In this document: piece after piece, positions 51,899-61,649 of the stretch | Position numbering within the stretch: the stretch's first letter is position 1 | How the letters are laid out: each line of letters starts with the position of its first letter | Notes under the pieces: generated by a model | Databases searched by the model: none | What the model was told of the DNA's origin: nothing | Seen by the model: only the letters and a program-made list of their open reading frames with translations | DNA from: Sphingomonas sp. AP4-R1 | Lineage (GTDB): Bacteria > Pseudomonadota > Alphaproteobacteria > Sphingomonadales > Sphingomonadaceae | Reading direction: 5' to 3' | Length of the DNA: 64,000 bases | Assembly (NCBI RefSeq): GCF_013113735.1 | Contig: NZ_CP053346.1 | Span: 434,001-498,000, forward strand | Made by a program: the position numbers and the translations under genes

Positions 51899-53113
51899 TT
51901 AAAACTCCTGTTTCTCGCCCCCGAAATTCAGGCGGCGGGTGACGCTCACGTCCAGCACGGCCATCACGAAATAGCCGATGCTCCAGCGCAGCCGGTCGAG
52001 CAGGCTCGCCTTGCCCAGCAGGTCCGGCGTGATTGCGCGCGAATCCGCCATCTCGCCCTCGAAATAGTGACGCATGTGCGCGGCGAAGGCCGGATCCTCG
52101 ATCCGCAGCATCAGCTCCAGATTGAGGAACAGGCTGCGCATGTCGAAATTGGCCGAGCCGATGTGGACGACATCGTCGATTACGTAGAGCTTCGTGTGCA
52201 GCTTCTGCGGCTGATATTCGAACACGCGCACGCCGCGCTTCAGCATCCGGCGGAACAGGTGCCGCGCCGCCGCGATCGCGACCCGGTGGTCCGCCTTCGA
52301 GGGCGTGATCACGCGCGAGACGCCGCCCCGCTCCGCCACGCGCTCGATCCGGCGCATCATCAGCGGATGCGGCGCGAAATAGGCCGAGATGATGTCGAGC
52401 CGCCGCGCGCGCTGGATTTCCTGCTTCACGGTGCGCGCCCAGGGCGAGAGCTTGCGCGTGGGGCCGCCGAGCAGCCAGCGGACGTGGCGCTTCTTGTGCT
52501 CGCTCCATTTGCCCAGCGCCGCGCGCAGATCGCGCATCCGCGCCTTGGGCTGGTGCGTCCATTCCGCCAGCGCATCGAAATAGCCGACCAGCCGCTTGGC
52601 CGCCGGCCCCTCCACCAGCAGGCCGAGATCGCGCCAGCCGGTGCGATCCTCGAAATAATCGTCCTGGATGTTGAAGCCGCCGATGATGACGCGCTCCTCG
52701 TCCGCCAGCGCCAGTTTCTGGTGGTTGCGGAGCAGGTAGCGCCGGCCGAAGCGCGGCAGGAAGCGGCAGACATCGGCGCCGTCGCGCGTCAGCTCGTCGA
52801 AGAAATGGGCGGGCACCGAACTGCCGAAGCCGTCGACGATCAGCCGCACGTCCACGCCGCGCAGCAGTGCGGCATCCATCGCCGCGCGCACCCGGCGCCC
52901 GGATTCGTCGTCGCAATAAATATAGTAGAGCAGGCGGAGCGAATGCCGGGCGCCGTCGATCAGCGCGATCAGCGCCTCCAGCCGCACGCTGCCCGCGATC
53001 AGAGGGGTCAGGCGATTGCCCTCCACCTCGAACGAGACGCCGTCCTTCACGCCGCCGGCCGATGCACCCGCCTCGCCGCCGCCTTCCACATTGACTTCGG
53101 GGGCGTCCCTCAT
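51899..53113 (-). CDS. Phospholipase D family protein, cardiolipin synthase-like
   Basis: The 404-residue protein has two HKD motifs, NHQKLALADEERVIIGGFN (about residues 145-165) and LHTKLYVIDDVVHIGSANFD (about 305-325). These are the hallmarks of the PLD superfamily, as in cardiolipin synthases. There are no clear N-terminal membrane helices, as in the ClsB type, though a C-terminal hydrophobic stretch (SIGYFVMAVLDV) may contact the membrane. The start at 53113 is downstream of GGAAGGACC; it is divergent from rpoZ. Phospholipid or other phosphodiester substrates are possible. Confidence 0.88.
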   Translation of the reverse strand: MRDAPEVNVEGGGEAGASAGGVKDGVSFEVEGNRLTPLIAGSVRLEALIALIDGARHSLRLLYYIYCDDESGRRVRAAMDAALLRGVDVRLIVDGFGSSVPAHFFDELTRDGADVCRFLPRFGRRYLLRNHQKLALADEERVIIGGFNIQDDYFEDRTGWRDLGLLVEGPAAKRLVGYFDALAEWTHQPKARMRDLRAALGKWSEHKKRHVRWLLGGPTRKLSPWARTVKQEIQRARRLDIISAYFAPHPLMMRRIERVAERGGVSRVITPSKADHRVAIAAARHLFRRMLKRGVRVFEYQPQKLHTKLYVIDDVVHIGSANFDMRSLFLNLELMLRIEDPAFAAHMRHYFEGEMADSRAITPDLLGKASLLDRLRWSIGYFVMAVLDVSVTRRLNFGGEKQEF

Positions 53114-53164
53114 TAAGTAGTCGGTCCTTCCGAAAGCCCGAAATTTGAAGAGCGAGGCGTTTGC

Positions 53165-53506
53165 ATGGCGCGCGTAACGGTCGAAGATTGTGTCGACAAG
53201 ATTCCCAATCGTTTTGACCTCGTGTTGCTGGCCGCACAACGCGCGCGGCAGATTTCGGGTGGCGCAGAACTGACCATCGATCGCGATCGCGATAAAAATC
53301 CGGTCGTCGCCCTGCGCGAGATCGCGGAAGAGACCGTGATCCCGACCGAACTGAAGGAACTGGTCGTCTCCGGCCTGCAGCGCGTGCAGATCGACGACGA
53401 GGATGCGCCCGACGCCGTCGGCTCGCTCACCGCCTCGGCCGAAGCGCTGCGCCTCACCGCCGCCGCCCCGCCGCGCAACCAGAGCCTGGGCGCCGATTAC
53501 GAGTGA
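53165..53506 (+). CDS. rpoZ: RNA polymerase omega subunit
   Basis: Omega promotes assembly of RNA polymerase by binding beta-prime. The 113-residue protein begins [20 protein letters not shown] and contains [20 protein letters not shown] and [12 protein letters not shown], all typical. It lies directly before the ppGpp synthetase/hydrolase gene, as in many proteobacteria, but a strong terminator separates the two. Confidence 0.97.
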   Translation: MARVTVEDCVDKIPNRFDLVLLAAQRARQISGGAELTIDRDRDKNPVVALREIAEETVIPTELKELVVSGLQRVQIDDEDAPDAVGSLTASAEALRLTAAAPPRNQSLGADYE

Positions 53507-53544
53507 CGCGGTCGCCTTCGGGCGACTCGAAGCGAGCATATTGT

Positions 53545-53574
53545 GGCCGGCGCGCGACGCCGCCGGCCTTTTTT
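53545..53574 (+). terminator. Intrinsic terminator of rpoZ
   Basis: GGCCGGC (53545-53551) and GCCGGCC (53562-53568) flank a 10-base loop, followed by TTTTTT. Confidence 0.93.
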
Positions 53575-53633
53575 GCCCCGCAACATGCTGTCACGGCTTG
53601 CCTTAGGACGCGCGCGCACCCCATCTTGCGTGG

Positions 53634-55760
53634 GTGCTGCGCCAATATGAACTCGTCGATCGGGTCCTGAGCTACGATCCCAACGCCGACGAGGCGTTGC
53701 TGAACCGTGCCTATGTGTTTTCCATGGCCGCCCATGGCAGCCAGGTGCGCGCATCGGGCGATCCCTATTTCAGCCACCCGATCGAGGTGGCGGGCATCCT
53801 CACCGATCTGCATCTCGACGACGAGACGATCGCCACCGCCATCCTGCACGACACGATCGAGGATACGGTCGCCACGCAGGAGGAGATCGAGGCGAAGTTC
53901 GGCGCCTCGGTCGCGCGCCTCGTCGACGGCGTGACGAAGCTCTCCAAGATCGAGGCGCAGAGCGAGAGCGAGCGCGCCGCCGAGAATTTCCGCAAATTCC
54001 TGCTGGCGATGTCGGACGACATCCGCGTGCTGCTGGTGAAGCTGGCGGACCGGCTGCACAATATGCGGACGCTCCATCACATTCCGAAGCCGGAGAAGCG
54101 CCGCCGCATCGCCCGCGAGACGATGGACATCTATGCCCCGCTCGCCGAGCGGATCGGCATGTACGGCTTCATGAGCGAGATGCAGACGCTCGCCTTCCGG
54201 GAACTGGAGCCCGAAGCCTACGCCTCGATCACGAAACGCATGGAGCAACTGCGCGAGGGCGCCGGCGACCGCATCTCGCGCATCACCTCCGGCCTGAAGC
54301 TGCTGGTGGGTCAGAAAGGCATCACCGCCGAGGTGCAGGGGCGCGAGAAGCAGCCCTTCTCGATCTGGCGCAAGCTGGCGGAACGCCATGTGAGCTTCGA
54401 GCAGCTGACCGACATCATGGCCTTCCGCCTGATCGTCGACGATATCGAGCAATGCTATCAGGCGTTGGGCATCATCCATCGCCGCTGGCCGACCATCCCC
54501 GGCCGCTTCAAGGATTATATCTCGACGCCCAAGCGCAACGGCTATCGGTCGCTGCACACGGCCGTGATCCACAGCGAGCGCGTCCGCATCGAGATCCAGA
54601 TCCGCACGCACGAAATGCACGAGCAGGCCGAGAATGGCGTGGCCGCGCACTGGGCCTACAAGCAGGGCCAGCCGCTGCGGGGCGACAGCTATGGCAGCTG
54701 GGTGAAGGATCTCGTCGATCTGGTGGACAGCGCCTCCAGCCCCGAGGAGCTGCTCGAAAATGCGCGGATGGCGATGTATCAGGATCGCATCTTCGCCTTC
54801 ACGCCCGCGGGCGAGCTGATCCAGCTGCCGAAGAACGCGACGCCGGTGGACTTCGCCTATGCGGTCCACACCGATCTGGGCGACCAGACGGTGGGCGCGA
54901 AGGTGAACGGCCGGGTCGTGCCGCTGCGCACCACGCTGAACAATGGCGATCAGGTGCAGATCCTGAAATCCAAGGCGCAGGAGCCGCAGGCGGCGTGGGA
55001 GAGCTTCGCCGTCACCGCCAAGGCGCGCGCCGCGATCCGCCGCTACGTGCGCCAGAAGGAGCAGGCCGACGCGATCGCGCTGGGCCGCCAATTCTACGAC
55101 CAGATCGTCGCGCGCCTGCCCGCGCAGCTGGCGCCCGACGCGCTGGTGCAGGCGCTCAAGCGGCTGCGGCTGCCCGACGCGGACAAACTGATGGGCATGA
55201 TCGCGCGCCGCCGCGTGACCGACGCGCAGGTGATGGAAGCGCTGATGCCCGGCTCCACCAGCGACGGGCAGATCGCGACCAAGCCGGTCGCGCAGCCCGG
55301 TACGACCATTTCGATCAAGGGCCTTACGCCCGGCGTCGCCTTCACGCTCGCGCCCTGCTGCACGCCCGTGCCGGGCGACCGGATCGTCGGCGTGCGCCTG
55401 CCCCATGCGCCGGTGGAGGTTCACGCGATCGAATGCCCGGTGCTGGCCAACGCGCCCGAGGAGGACTGGATCGATCTGGCCTGGGGCGACGGCAGCGAGG
55501 GCGGCACGGTGCGCCTGCAGGTGGTGGTGAAGAACGAGCCCGGCTCGCTCGGCGTGATGGCCGGCATCTTCGGCGCGCAGGGCGCCAATATCGTGAACTT
55601 GACCCTCGCCCAGCGCGATCAGGGCTTCCACGTCTTCCAGGTGCTGATCGAGGTGCACGATCTGCAGCATCTGACGCGGATCCTCGCGTCGCTGCGCGCC
55701 GCCGATGCGGTGGTGCGCGCCGAACGGATGGAGCCGGCGGTGGCGGCGGCGGCGGAATAG
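53634..55760 (+). CDS. rsh: Bifunctional (p)ppGpp synthetase/hydrolase
   Basis: The 708-residue RelA/SpoT homologue controls the stringent response. The HD hydrolase domain is intact (HPIEVAGIL, LHDTIEDT), the synthetase domain has PKRNGYRSLHTAVIH and EIQIRTHEMHEQAENGVAAH, and TGS and ACT domains follow. The RFKD form of the RxKD loop is typical of bifunctional enzymes rather than RelA. A GTG at 53634 begins the conserved MLRQYELVDRV. Alphaproteobacteria usually have one such enzyme, so it is likely the main ppGpp regulator. Confidence 0.95.
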   Translation: MLRQYELVDRVLSYDPNADEALLNRAYVFSMAAHGSQVRASGDPYFSHPIEVAGILTDLHLDDETIATAILHDTIEDTVATQEEIEAKFGASVARLVDGVTKLSKIEAQSESERAAENFRKFLLAMSDDIRVLLVKLADRLHNMRTLHHIPKPEKRRRIARETMDIYAPLAERIGMYGFMSEMQTLAFRELEPEAYASITKRMEQLREGAGDRISRITSGLKLLVGQKGITAEVQGREKQPFSIWRKLAERHVSFEQLTDIMAFRLIVDDIEQCYQALGIIHRRWPTIPGRFKDYISTPKRNGYRSLHTAVIHSERVRIEIQIRTHEMHEQAENGVAAHWAYKQGQPLRGDSYGSWVKDLVDLVDSASSPEELLENARMAMYQDRIFAFTPAGELIQLPKNATPVDFAYAVHTDLGDQTVGAKVNGRVVPLRTTLNNGDQVQILKSKAQEPQAAWESFAVTAKARAAIRRYVRQKEQADAIALGRQFYDQIVARLPAQLAPDALVQALKRLRLPDADKLMGMIARRRVTDAQVMEALMPGSTSDGQIATKPVAQPGTTISIKGLTPGVAFTLAPCCTPVPGDRIVGVRLPHAPVEVHAIECPVLANAPEEDWIDLAWGDGSEGGTVRLQVVVKNEPGSLGVMAGIFGAQGANIVNLTLAQRDQGFHVFQVLIEVHDLQHLTRILASLRAADAVVRAERMEPAVAAAAE

Positions 55761-55919
55761 GCAGAACAAGCCGGGGAGACCTGAACCGATCCCGGCCATG
55801 CCGGAAAGATCGGCTTCGGATCCTTTTCGTCATTCGATCGGGATCTCCCGGCCGACCGGATCATTGCATCGGCTATTCCCCGATGACATCTTCGTCATCT
55901 CGAATGCCGGAGGTGAGCG

Positions 55920-56255
55920 ATGAAAGCTCTTTTGGCCTGCATGGCGGCGTGCATCAGTGTCGGCGCATCCGCCCAGATGACCGCCATGAATGGCATCATG
56001 ACCGATCCCAGCAACCATATCATCCCACAAGGGCTGGAAGGTCGTGGAACGGGCGTCGCGGAAACGCCGACGATGAGACAGCAGAAGCTGGACCGGGCCA
56101 TCGCCTTGCGGGCGGAGGCTACCGCATTGCTGGCGCAGGACGGCGGCACGCTGACCCCGGCCCACACTGCCTATCTGCGCCGCAAGGCCTGCGACATATT
56201 GGCCAATCAGGCGAAGAGCGGCGGGCTTGCGCCCTCCGGCGCCTGCCGCAGCTGA
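55920..56255 (+). CDS. Small predicted secreted protein
   Basis: A 111-residue protein with a signal peptide (MKALLACMAACISVGASAQ). The mature part contains a helical region (QQKLDRAIALRAEATALLAQ) and two cysteines (KACDIL and GACRS) that may form a disulphide. No named family was recognised. GGAGG lies eight bases before the ATG. It is a single gene between rsh and the convergent nusB. Confidence 0.78.
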   Translation: MKALLACMAACISVGASAQMTAMNGIMTDPSNHIIPQGLEGRGTGVAETPTMRQQKLDRAIALRAEATALLAQDGGTLTPAHTAYLRRKACDILANQAKSGGLAPSGACRS

Positions 56256-56279
56256 CGCACGCGGCAGGCGCAGCGCCGA

Positions 56280-56738
56280 TCAGGCGCGGACCTTCCTGCC
56301 GATCTTGTCGAGGATGCCGTTGACGAAGCCGGTCTCGCGCTTCTCGTAGAAGGCGTCGGCCACGTCGACATATTCGGTGATCACGGCCGCCGTCGGCACG
56401 TCGATGCGCGCCATCAGCTCATAGGTGCCGGCGCGCAGGATCTGGCGGAGCGGGCGATCGAGCCGGGCGAGGTTCCAGCCGGCGGCCAGATGCGCCTCGA
56501 CGATCGCGTCGATCTCCTCGGCGCGGGCCGAGACGCCGCGCACGATATCGTCGAAGAAGGCGACTTCGGCACGCTCGTAGCGCTCGTCATCGATCTCGGC
56601 GCCGAGGCGGTGCGTGTGGAACTCGTCGAGCAGGCGGGCGAGCGGCGTGCTCTCCATCTCCTGCTGATAGAGCGCCTGCACGGCGGCGAGACGCGCGGCC
56701 GAACGCGAGCGCGAGCGGCTGTTGTTCGCGCCGCTCAC
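56280..56738 (-). CDS. nusB: Transcription antitermination protein NusB
   Basis: NusB, with S10/NusE, binds boxA and supports rRNA antitermination. The 152-residue helical protein shows AARLAAVQALYQQEMES near the start, RPLRQILRAGTYELM and the DVPTAAVITEYVDVADAF-YE motif near the end. Translation begins at a GTG overlapping the hisD stop (GTGA), giving coupling to histidine biosynthesis genes rather than to ribH. The long upstream frame overlaps hisD and is a shadow. Confidence 0.95.
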   Translation of the reverse strand: MSGANNSRSRSRSAARLAAVQALYQQEMESTPLARLLDEFHTHRLGAEIDDERYERAEVAFFDDIVRGVSARAEEIDAIVEAHLAAGWNLARLDRPLRQILRAGTYELMARIDVPTAAVITEYVDVADAFYEKRETGFVNGILDKIGRKVRA

Positions 56739-58018
56739 AGCCGCACCTCCACCGACGCGGCATGGGCGGGCAGCCCCTCCGCATGCGCGAGCGCGACGGC
56801 GGCGGGGCCGATCGCGCGCAGGCTCGCCTCGGTGCAGGCGATGAAAGAGGTGCGCTTCATGAAATCCAAAACAGACAGTCCCGAGGAGAAACGTGCGCGA
56901 CGACCCGTCGGCAGCACATGATTGGGGCCGGCCACATAATCGCCGACAGCCTCCGGCGTGTGGCGGCCGAGGAAGACGGAGCCGGCGTGGCGGACCCGGG
57001 CGAACAGGGCATCGGGATCGGCCACGGCCAGCTCCAGATGCTCGGCGGCGAGGCGATCGACCAGCGGCATCGCTTCCTCCAGCGTGGGCACGACGAGGAT
57101 CGCGCCATTGGAGTCCCACGCGGCGCGCGCGGTGGGGCCGGTCTGCAGGCGGGCGAGCTGCGCGTCCACTTCGGCCGCGACCGCATCGGCGAACGCCGCA
57201 TCGTCGGTGAACAGGATCGACTGGCTGGTGGGATCATGCTCGGCCTGGCTGAGCAGATCGGCCGCGATCCAGACGGGATCGTTCGCGCCATCGGCGACGA
57301 CCACGATCTCGGATGGGCCCGCCACCATATCGATGCCGACCACGCCGAACAGCTGGCGTTTGGCCTCCGCCACCCAGGCATTGCCGGGACCGACGATCAC
57401 GTCGACCGGCTGGACCTTGCTGGTGCCGTAAGCGAGCGCGGCGATCGCCTGCGCGCCGCCGATGCGGAATATGTCGTCGACGCCGGCAATCTCGGCCGCC
57501 GCCAGCACGAGCGGGTTGATCTCGCCGCCGGGCGTCGGCGTCACCATCGTCAGCCGGCCGACACCCGCCGCCTTGGCGGGGATGGCGTTCATCAGCACCG
57601 AGGAAGGATAGGCCGCGCGGCCGCCGGGCACGTAGAGGCCCGCCGCATCGACGGGGCGCCAGCGCGCGCCGAGGCGCACACCGGCCGCATCCATCTCGTC
57701 GCGATCGGCGGGGCGCTGGGCGGCGTGATAGGCGGTGATGCGCTCGGCCGCGAGTTCCAGCGCGGCGCGGAGGTCCGTGTCGAGCCCGTCGAGCGCGGCG
57801 CGGCGGGTGGCGCGGTCGATCTCCCAGCCGCCCGCGTCCAGATCGTGCCGGTCGAAGCGGGCGGTGTAGTCGCGCACGGCTTCGTCGCCCTTCGCGCGCA
57901 CGGCGGCGACGATCGCGGCGACATCGCGCGACACATCCTCGTCCGCCTCGCGGCGGGCGTTGACGAGCGCGTCGAACGCGGCGGCGAAATCGGGGGCGGT
58001 GGAGGTGAGGCGGATCAC
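56735..58018 (-). CDS. hisD: Histidinol dehydrogenase
   Basis: HisD oxidises histidinol to histidine in two steps with NAD. The 427-residue zinc enzyme shows LYVPGGRAAYPSSVLMNAIP, VGPGNAWVAEAKRQLFG, the general-base region AEHLELAV and GPNHVLPTGRRARF. It is full length. It follows hisG with a 45-bp gap that retains a degenerate half of a type C repeat (CGCTCAGGACGAACGG), and its stop overlaps nusB. Confidence 0.96.
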   Translation of the reverse strand: MIRLTSTAPDFAAAFDALVNARREADEDVSRDVAAIVAAVRAKGDEAVRDYTARFDRHDLDAGGWEIDRATRRAALDGLDTDLRAALELAAERITAYHAAQRPADRDEMDAAGVRLGARWRPVDAAGLYVPGGRAAYPSSVLMNAIPAKAAGVGRLTMVTPTPGGEINPLVLAAAEIAGVDDIFRIGGAQAIAALAYGTSKVQPVDVIVGPGNAWVAEAKRQLFGVVGIDMVAGPSEIVVVADGANDPVWIAADLLSQAEHDPTSQSILFTDDAAFADAVAAEVDAQLARLQTGPTARAAWDSNGAILVVPTLEEAMPLVDRLAAEHLELAVADPDALFARVRHAGSVFLGRHTPEAVGDYVAGPNHVLPTGRRARFSSGLSVLDFMKRTSFIACTEASLRAIGPAAVALAHAEGLPAHAASVEVRL

Positions 58019-58063
58019 CGCACTACCTCGCTCAGGACGAACGGGATGGATGTGGCGAAAGAT

Positions 58064-58729
58064 TCACGCCGCATTCTTCGTCTCCACCGCGGCGCGGAAC
58101 GCCTCGATCAGCGGCAGGATCTGCGCGGCGCGCGTTTTGAAGGCGGCGCGGTTGACGATCAGGCGCGCGGAGACGTCCGCGATCCGCTCCACCTCGACCA
58201 GCCCGTTCTCCGCCAGCGTGCGCCCGCTGGAGACGAGATCGACGATCCGGTTCGACAGGCCCAGCACCGGCGCGATCTCCATCGCGCCATTCAGCTTCAC
58301 GCATTCGGCCTGCACGCCGCGCGCCTCGAAATGGCGGCGCGTGACGTTGGGATACTTCGTCGCCACGCGCACGTGGCTCCAGCCGCGCGGATCGTCCTTG
58401 GCGGCCATGTCGGCGGGCTCGGCCACCGAGAGGCGGCAATGGCCGATGTCGAGATCGACCGGCGCGTACAGCTCCGAATAATCGAACTCCATCAGCACAT
58501 CCGATCCGACCACGCCGATCTGCGCCGCGCCGTGCGCGACGAAGGTGGCGACATCGAAGGCGCGCACGCGGATCAGGCCGATATCGGCGCGATCGGTGGC
58601 GAAGCGCAAAGCGCGGCTGCCCTCGTCGCTGAAGGCGGGTTCGGGGCGGATGCCGGCCTGCGCGAACAGCGGCATGACCTCTGAGAGGATACGGCCCTTC
58701 GGCACGGCGATGATGAGCGGAGCGGACAT
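58064..58729 (-). CDS. hisG: ATP phosphoribosyltransferase catalytic subunit, short form
   Basis: HisG catalyses the first committed step of histidine synthesis. At 221 residues it is the short form, lacking the C-terminal regulatory ACT-like domain, and so needs HisZ. The PRPP-binding region [14 protein letters not shown] and [12 protein letters not shown] are clear. hisZ was not found within this window. The ATG at 58729 is the family start; a long upstream frame overlaps a divergent gene. Confidence 0.95.
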   Translation of the reverse strand: MSAPLIIAVPKGRILSEVMPLFAQAGIRPEPAFSDEGSRALRFATDRADIGLIRVRAFDVATFVAHGAAQIGVVGSDVLMEFDYSELYAPVDLDIGHCRLSVAEPADMAAKDDPRGWSHVRVATKYPNVTRRHFEARGVQAECVKLNGAMEIAPVLGLSNRIVDLVSSGRTLAENGLVEVERIADVSARLIVNRAAFKTRAAQILPLIEAFRAAVETKNAA

Positions 58730-58777
58730 GGGAGCGCGCGCTTTACTTGGCCTGCCCGCGAGGAGCAATGCTGGGCG

Positions 58778-59845
58778 ATGGCCGACGAAGCACGCAATCG
58801 CGAGTCGTTCCGCTGGCAGGCGGATTTCTGTGCCAAAAGCGGGATGACGATCATCACCCGCGTCTGCCAGGGGCTGGCCGACGCGCTCGACCGGACGAGC
58901 CGCACGGGCGCGCGCGTGCTCGACTGGCCCGGCGAGCCGATCGCGGATGCGCTGCCGCTCCGCCTCGTCGGCGGCCTGCACGCCCTGCATCGCGCCCGCA
59001 GCGCTCCCGCCCTGGCGCCGGTGTTCGAGGGGGTCGCCACGGAGCCCGCCGCGATCGCCGCGATGATCGGCGCGACTTTGGCCACGCATGACGACGAACT
59101 GCACGGCTGGCTCGACGGCCCGCCGCAGACCAACGAGGCGGCACGCTCCGGCGTGCTGATGACGGGCCTGCTCTCGCTGGCCCAGCGGTTTCGCGAAGGG
59201 CTGGGCACGCCCGTACCGTTCGAACTGCTCGAGATCGGCTCCAGCGCGGGCCTCAACCTGATGATCGATCGCTATGGTTTCGATCTGGGCGCGGTGCGCG
59301 TCGGCCCGGAGGACGCGCCGATCCGGATCGCGCCCGAATGGCGCGGCGCCTCCCCGCCCGACGTGAAGCTGGCCATCACCAGCGTGCGCGGGGTCGACAA
59401 GGCGCCGATCGACCTTTCCAGCGAGGAATCGGTCGAGCGGCTGGTGGCCTATGTGTGGATCGACCAGCAGGACCGGGTGGAGCGCACGGGCAAGGCGATC
59501 GCCATGGCGCAGGCCGATCCGCCCCGGCTGGGCGAGGGCGACGCGGCGGACTGGGTCGAGGCGCGGCTGGCCGAGCCGCAACCGGAGGGCACGGCGCGCG
59601 TGCTGATGCACAGCATCGTCTGGCAATATCTGACGCCCGAGGGGCAGGACCGAATCACGGCCGCGATGGCGGCGGCGGGCGCGCGCGCCACGCCCGATCG
59701 CCCGCTCGGCTGGATCGCTTATGAAGGCGACCGCGCGCACAAGACGCACCGGCTGACGATCCGCTCCTGGCCGGGCGAGGGCGTGACCGAAGACCTTGGC
59801 GGCGCGCATCCCCATGGCGCGTGGATTTCGTGGGAGCGGGATTAG
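58778..59845 (+). CDS. DUF2332 family protein
   Basis: The 355-residue protein contains [20 protein letters not shown], then [26 protein letters not shown]-type [15 protein letters not shown] and HPHGAWISW, matching DUF2332. This family has a methyltransferase-like glycine loop ([10 protein letters not shown]), but its substrate and activity are not established. It is divergent from hisG and begins 48 bp away. No neighbouring gene suggests a pathway. Confidence 0.88.
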   Translation: MADEARNRESFRWQADFCAKSGMTIITRVCQGLADALDRTSRTGARVLDWPGEPIADALPLRLVGGLHALHRARSAPALAPVFEGVATEPAAIAAMIGATLATHDDELHGWLDGPPQTNEAARSGVLMTGLLSLAQRFREGLGTPVPFELLEIGSSAGLNLMIDRYGFDLGAVRVGPEDAPIRIAPEWRGASPPDVKLAITSVRGVDKAPIDLSSEESVERLVAYVWIDQQDRVERTGKAIAMAQADPPRLGEGDAADWVEARLAEPQPEGTARVLMHSIVWQYLTPEGQDRITAAMAAAGARATPDRPLGWIAYEGDRAHKTHRLTIRSWPGEGVTEDLGGAHPHGAWISWERD

Positions 59846-59907
59846 GGAGGAGTGCGCCCTGCTGTCGTGAGCGCTGAGCTGGAAAGCGGGCGCTCCCAAC
59901 CCTCGAC

Positions 59908-59990
59908 CGGTTCGTGCTGAGCGAAGTCGAAGCACCTGCCCCAAGCGATCCGCCCGCAGCCCGTGCTTCGACTTCGCTCAGCACGAACGG
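59908..59990. repeat. Paired repeat, type C
   Basis: CCGGTTCGTGCTGAGCGAAGTCGAAG and CTTCGACTTCGCTCAGCACGAACGG are inverted arms. It lies in the convergent gap between the DUF2332 and NUDIX genes. Confidence 0.9.
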
Positions 59991-60053
59991 AGATTGGGGG
60001 ATCCGGCAGCCCTATCGGTCAGCTCCAGCCGTCACCACCGATTCGCGTGCCCT

Positions 60054-60500
60054 TCACCACACGCCATGTTCGGCCAGCATCTCCGGCAGGTCTTCGGGAA
60101 AATAGGGCTCGCCCAGCGCCGCCAGCGTGGCGCGATCGAACCAGCGCCATTCGCGCATCACCGCCTGCTCCAGCGCGGTATGGCCGTCGGTCGCGACATG
60201 CGTCTGCTCGGTGCGGACGAGGAAATAGCGTTCGTCGGCCGAGACGGGCACGCCCTCGATCGTGACGAACTCCACCTGCCGGCGCGCGATCTGCTCGCCG
60301 CATTCCAACACCAGCCCCGTCTCCTCGCGCAGTTCGCGCGCGGCGGCCTGCTCATAGCTTTCGCCGGGATCGACCGCGCCGCCGGGCGTGCACCAGAAAG
60401 GCGGGCGGTCCCACGGCACGAAGCGGAACAGCAGGGCCCGCCCCTCCGGATCGGCCAGCAGGATGCGCGCGGCCGGACGGAGGGCGCGGGCGCCGGTCAT
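60054..60500 (-). CDS. NUDIX hydrolase
   Basis: The 148-residue protein carries the NUDIX box with GGAVDPGESYEQAAARELRE followed by ETGL (about residues 40-63), which binds Mg and hydrolyses nucleoside diphosphate linked to another group. The substrate is not predictable. Its ATG overlaps the GST stop (ATGA), making it the last gene of the bolA-GST-NUDIX operon, consistent with a stress or redox context. Confidence 0.92.
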   Translation of the reverse strand: MTGARALRPAARILLADPEGRALLFRFVPWDRPPFWCTPGGAVDPGESYEQAAARELREETGLVLECGEQIARRQVEFVTIEGVPVSADERYFLVRTEQTHVATDGHTALEQAVMREWRWFDRATLAALGEPYFPEDLPEMLAEHGVW

Positions 60501-61327
60501 TCCCCGTCCAGCTCGGGATAGTGGCGGAAGATACCCTCGCCGAACGGCTGGCGCCGCTCGCTCGCCAGATAGTCGGCCAGCTCCGGCAACTTCGCCACCT
60601 CCGCGTGCAGCGCCATCACCTTGGGAACATCGCGCGCCACCGTCGCCATCCGGCGCGGGAAGGCGAACAGCAGCCCCTCGACCAGATGGAATAGCGAGAG
60701 ATCGGCATAGCTCCACGCCGCGCCGTTGAGCCATGGGCCGCGCCCGGCCAGCGCGCGCTCGAACCATTTCAGGAATTTGGGGATGCGATTCGCCCGGAAA
60801 TCGGCGGCGCGGCGCAGCGCCTCCTCCTTCTGGTCCTCGTAATAAGACCCCATCTCGACCGGATGATGCGTGTCGTGTGCCTCCGCCACCATGTCCGCGA
60901 TCGTGAGCTGGCACTGGTTGGTCCACAGCCAGCCCGCTTTGTCCGCCGGCGCCAGACCATGTTCGGTGCCGAGGAAGGCGAGGATGTTCGCGACCTGCGC
61001 GATCACCAGCCCGTCGACGAGGATGTAGGGCGGCGCGAAGGGCGGCGTCTCGCGCGGCGCATCGAGATCGCGCGACAGGAGCGCCATGCCCTCGTCGCCC
61101 GCCTCGATCGCGACGTCGCGATAGGGGATCTTGCCCGCTTCCAGCGCGAGCCGGACGAACTCGCCGCGACCGGGAATGCCCGGCCAGTAATAGAGATCGA
61201 TCGGCGCGATGGGCGCGCTTTCTTCCTCTTCCACAATTTCGACCGGCTGCGCGCGGTGGCGGCTGGGCTTGTCCGCGCCCTTCTTCTTCTTGAGGGCGGA
61301 CATGGGCGGGTGGGATCGGCTGCTCAT
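60497..61327 (-). CDS. Glutathione S-transferase family protein in a bolA operon
   Basis: A 276-residue GST. A basic N-terminal extension of about 40 residues precedes the thioredoxin-like domain (DLYYWPGIPGRGEFVRLALE, with a tyrosine near the active site). The helical domain follows (GAAWSYADLSLFHLVEG). The N-terminal tail is unusual. Both ends overlap neighbours by four bases (bolA upstream, NUDIX downstream), so the three genes are translated together. Confidence 0.86.
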   Translation of the reverse strand: MSSRSHPPMSALKKKKGADKPSRHRAQPVEIVEEEESAPIAPIDLYYWPGIPGRGEFVRLALEAGKIPYRDVAIEAGDEGMALLSRDLDAPRETPPFAPPYILVDGLVIAQVANILAFLGTEHGLAPADKAGWLWTNQCQLTIADMVAEAHDTHHPVEMGSYYEDQKEEALRRAADFRANRIPKFLKWFERALAGRGPWLNGAAWSYADLSLFHLVEGLLFAFPRRMATVARDVPKVMALHAEVAKLPELADYLASERRQPFGEGIFRHYPELDGE

Positions 61328-61611
61328 GCTTCCTCGGGGGCCTTCGCCTTGATCGCCAGCGCATGGACGCGCTCGGCCAGAAGCGTGGCCAACGCCTGAT
61401 TGACCAGCCGGTGCCGATCGACGCGCGACTTGCCGGCGAAGGCCTCCGCCACGATCTCCACCGTGAAATGGCTCTCGCCGCGCGCATCGTGGCCGGCATG
61501 GCCGCGATGCTTCTCGCTATCGTCGATCACGGCGAGGCGCATGGGTGACAGGGCGGAGCGCAGGCTCCGTTCGATCTCGGCCGCGACCGGCCCGGTTTTC
61601 TGCTCGTTCAT
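61324..61611 (-). CDS. bolA: BolA family protein
   Basis: The 95-residue protein has the class II KH-like fold of BolA with SHFTVEIVAEAFAGKSRVDR and the preceding GHAGHDARGES, including histidines that with monothiol glutaredoxin can ligate a [2Fe-2S] cluster. BolA proteins influence iron metabolism, morphology and stress response. The ATG at 61611 is preferred to the longer frame. It heads a coupled operon with a GST and a NUDIX hydrolase, and is divergent from a J-domain gene. Confidence 0.92.
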   Translation of the reverse strand: MNEQKTGPVAAEIERSLRSALSPMRLAVIDDSEKHRGHAGHDARGESHFTVEIVAEAFAGKSRVDRHRLVNQALATLLAERVHALAIKAKAPEEA

Positions 61612-61649
61612 CCGCCCTATATACGCCGTTTGCCCAGGGAGATCGCAAG

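Noticed and set aside
53454..55799. 781-codon minus-strand frame opposite rsh
   Set aside because: rsh on the plus strand is unambiguous; the antisense frame is a shadow.
54452..56323. 623-codon plus-strand frame overlapping the end of rsh
   Set aside because: It is out of frame with rsh, is Arg/Gly-rich, and crosses two supported genes.
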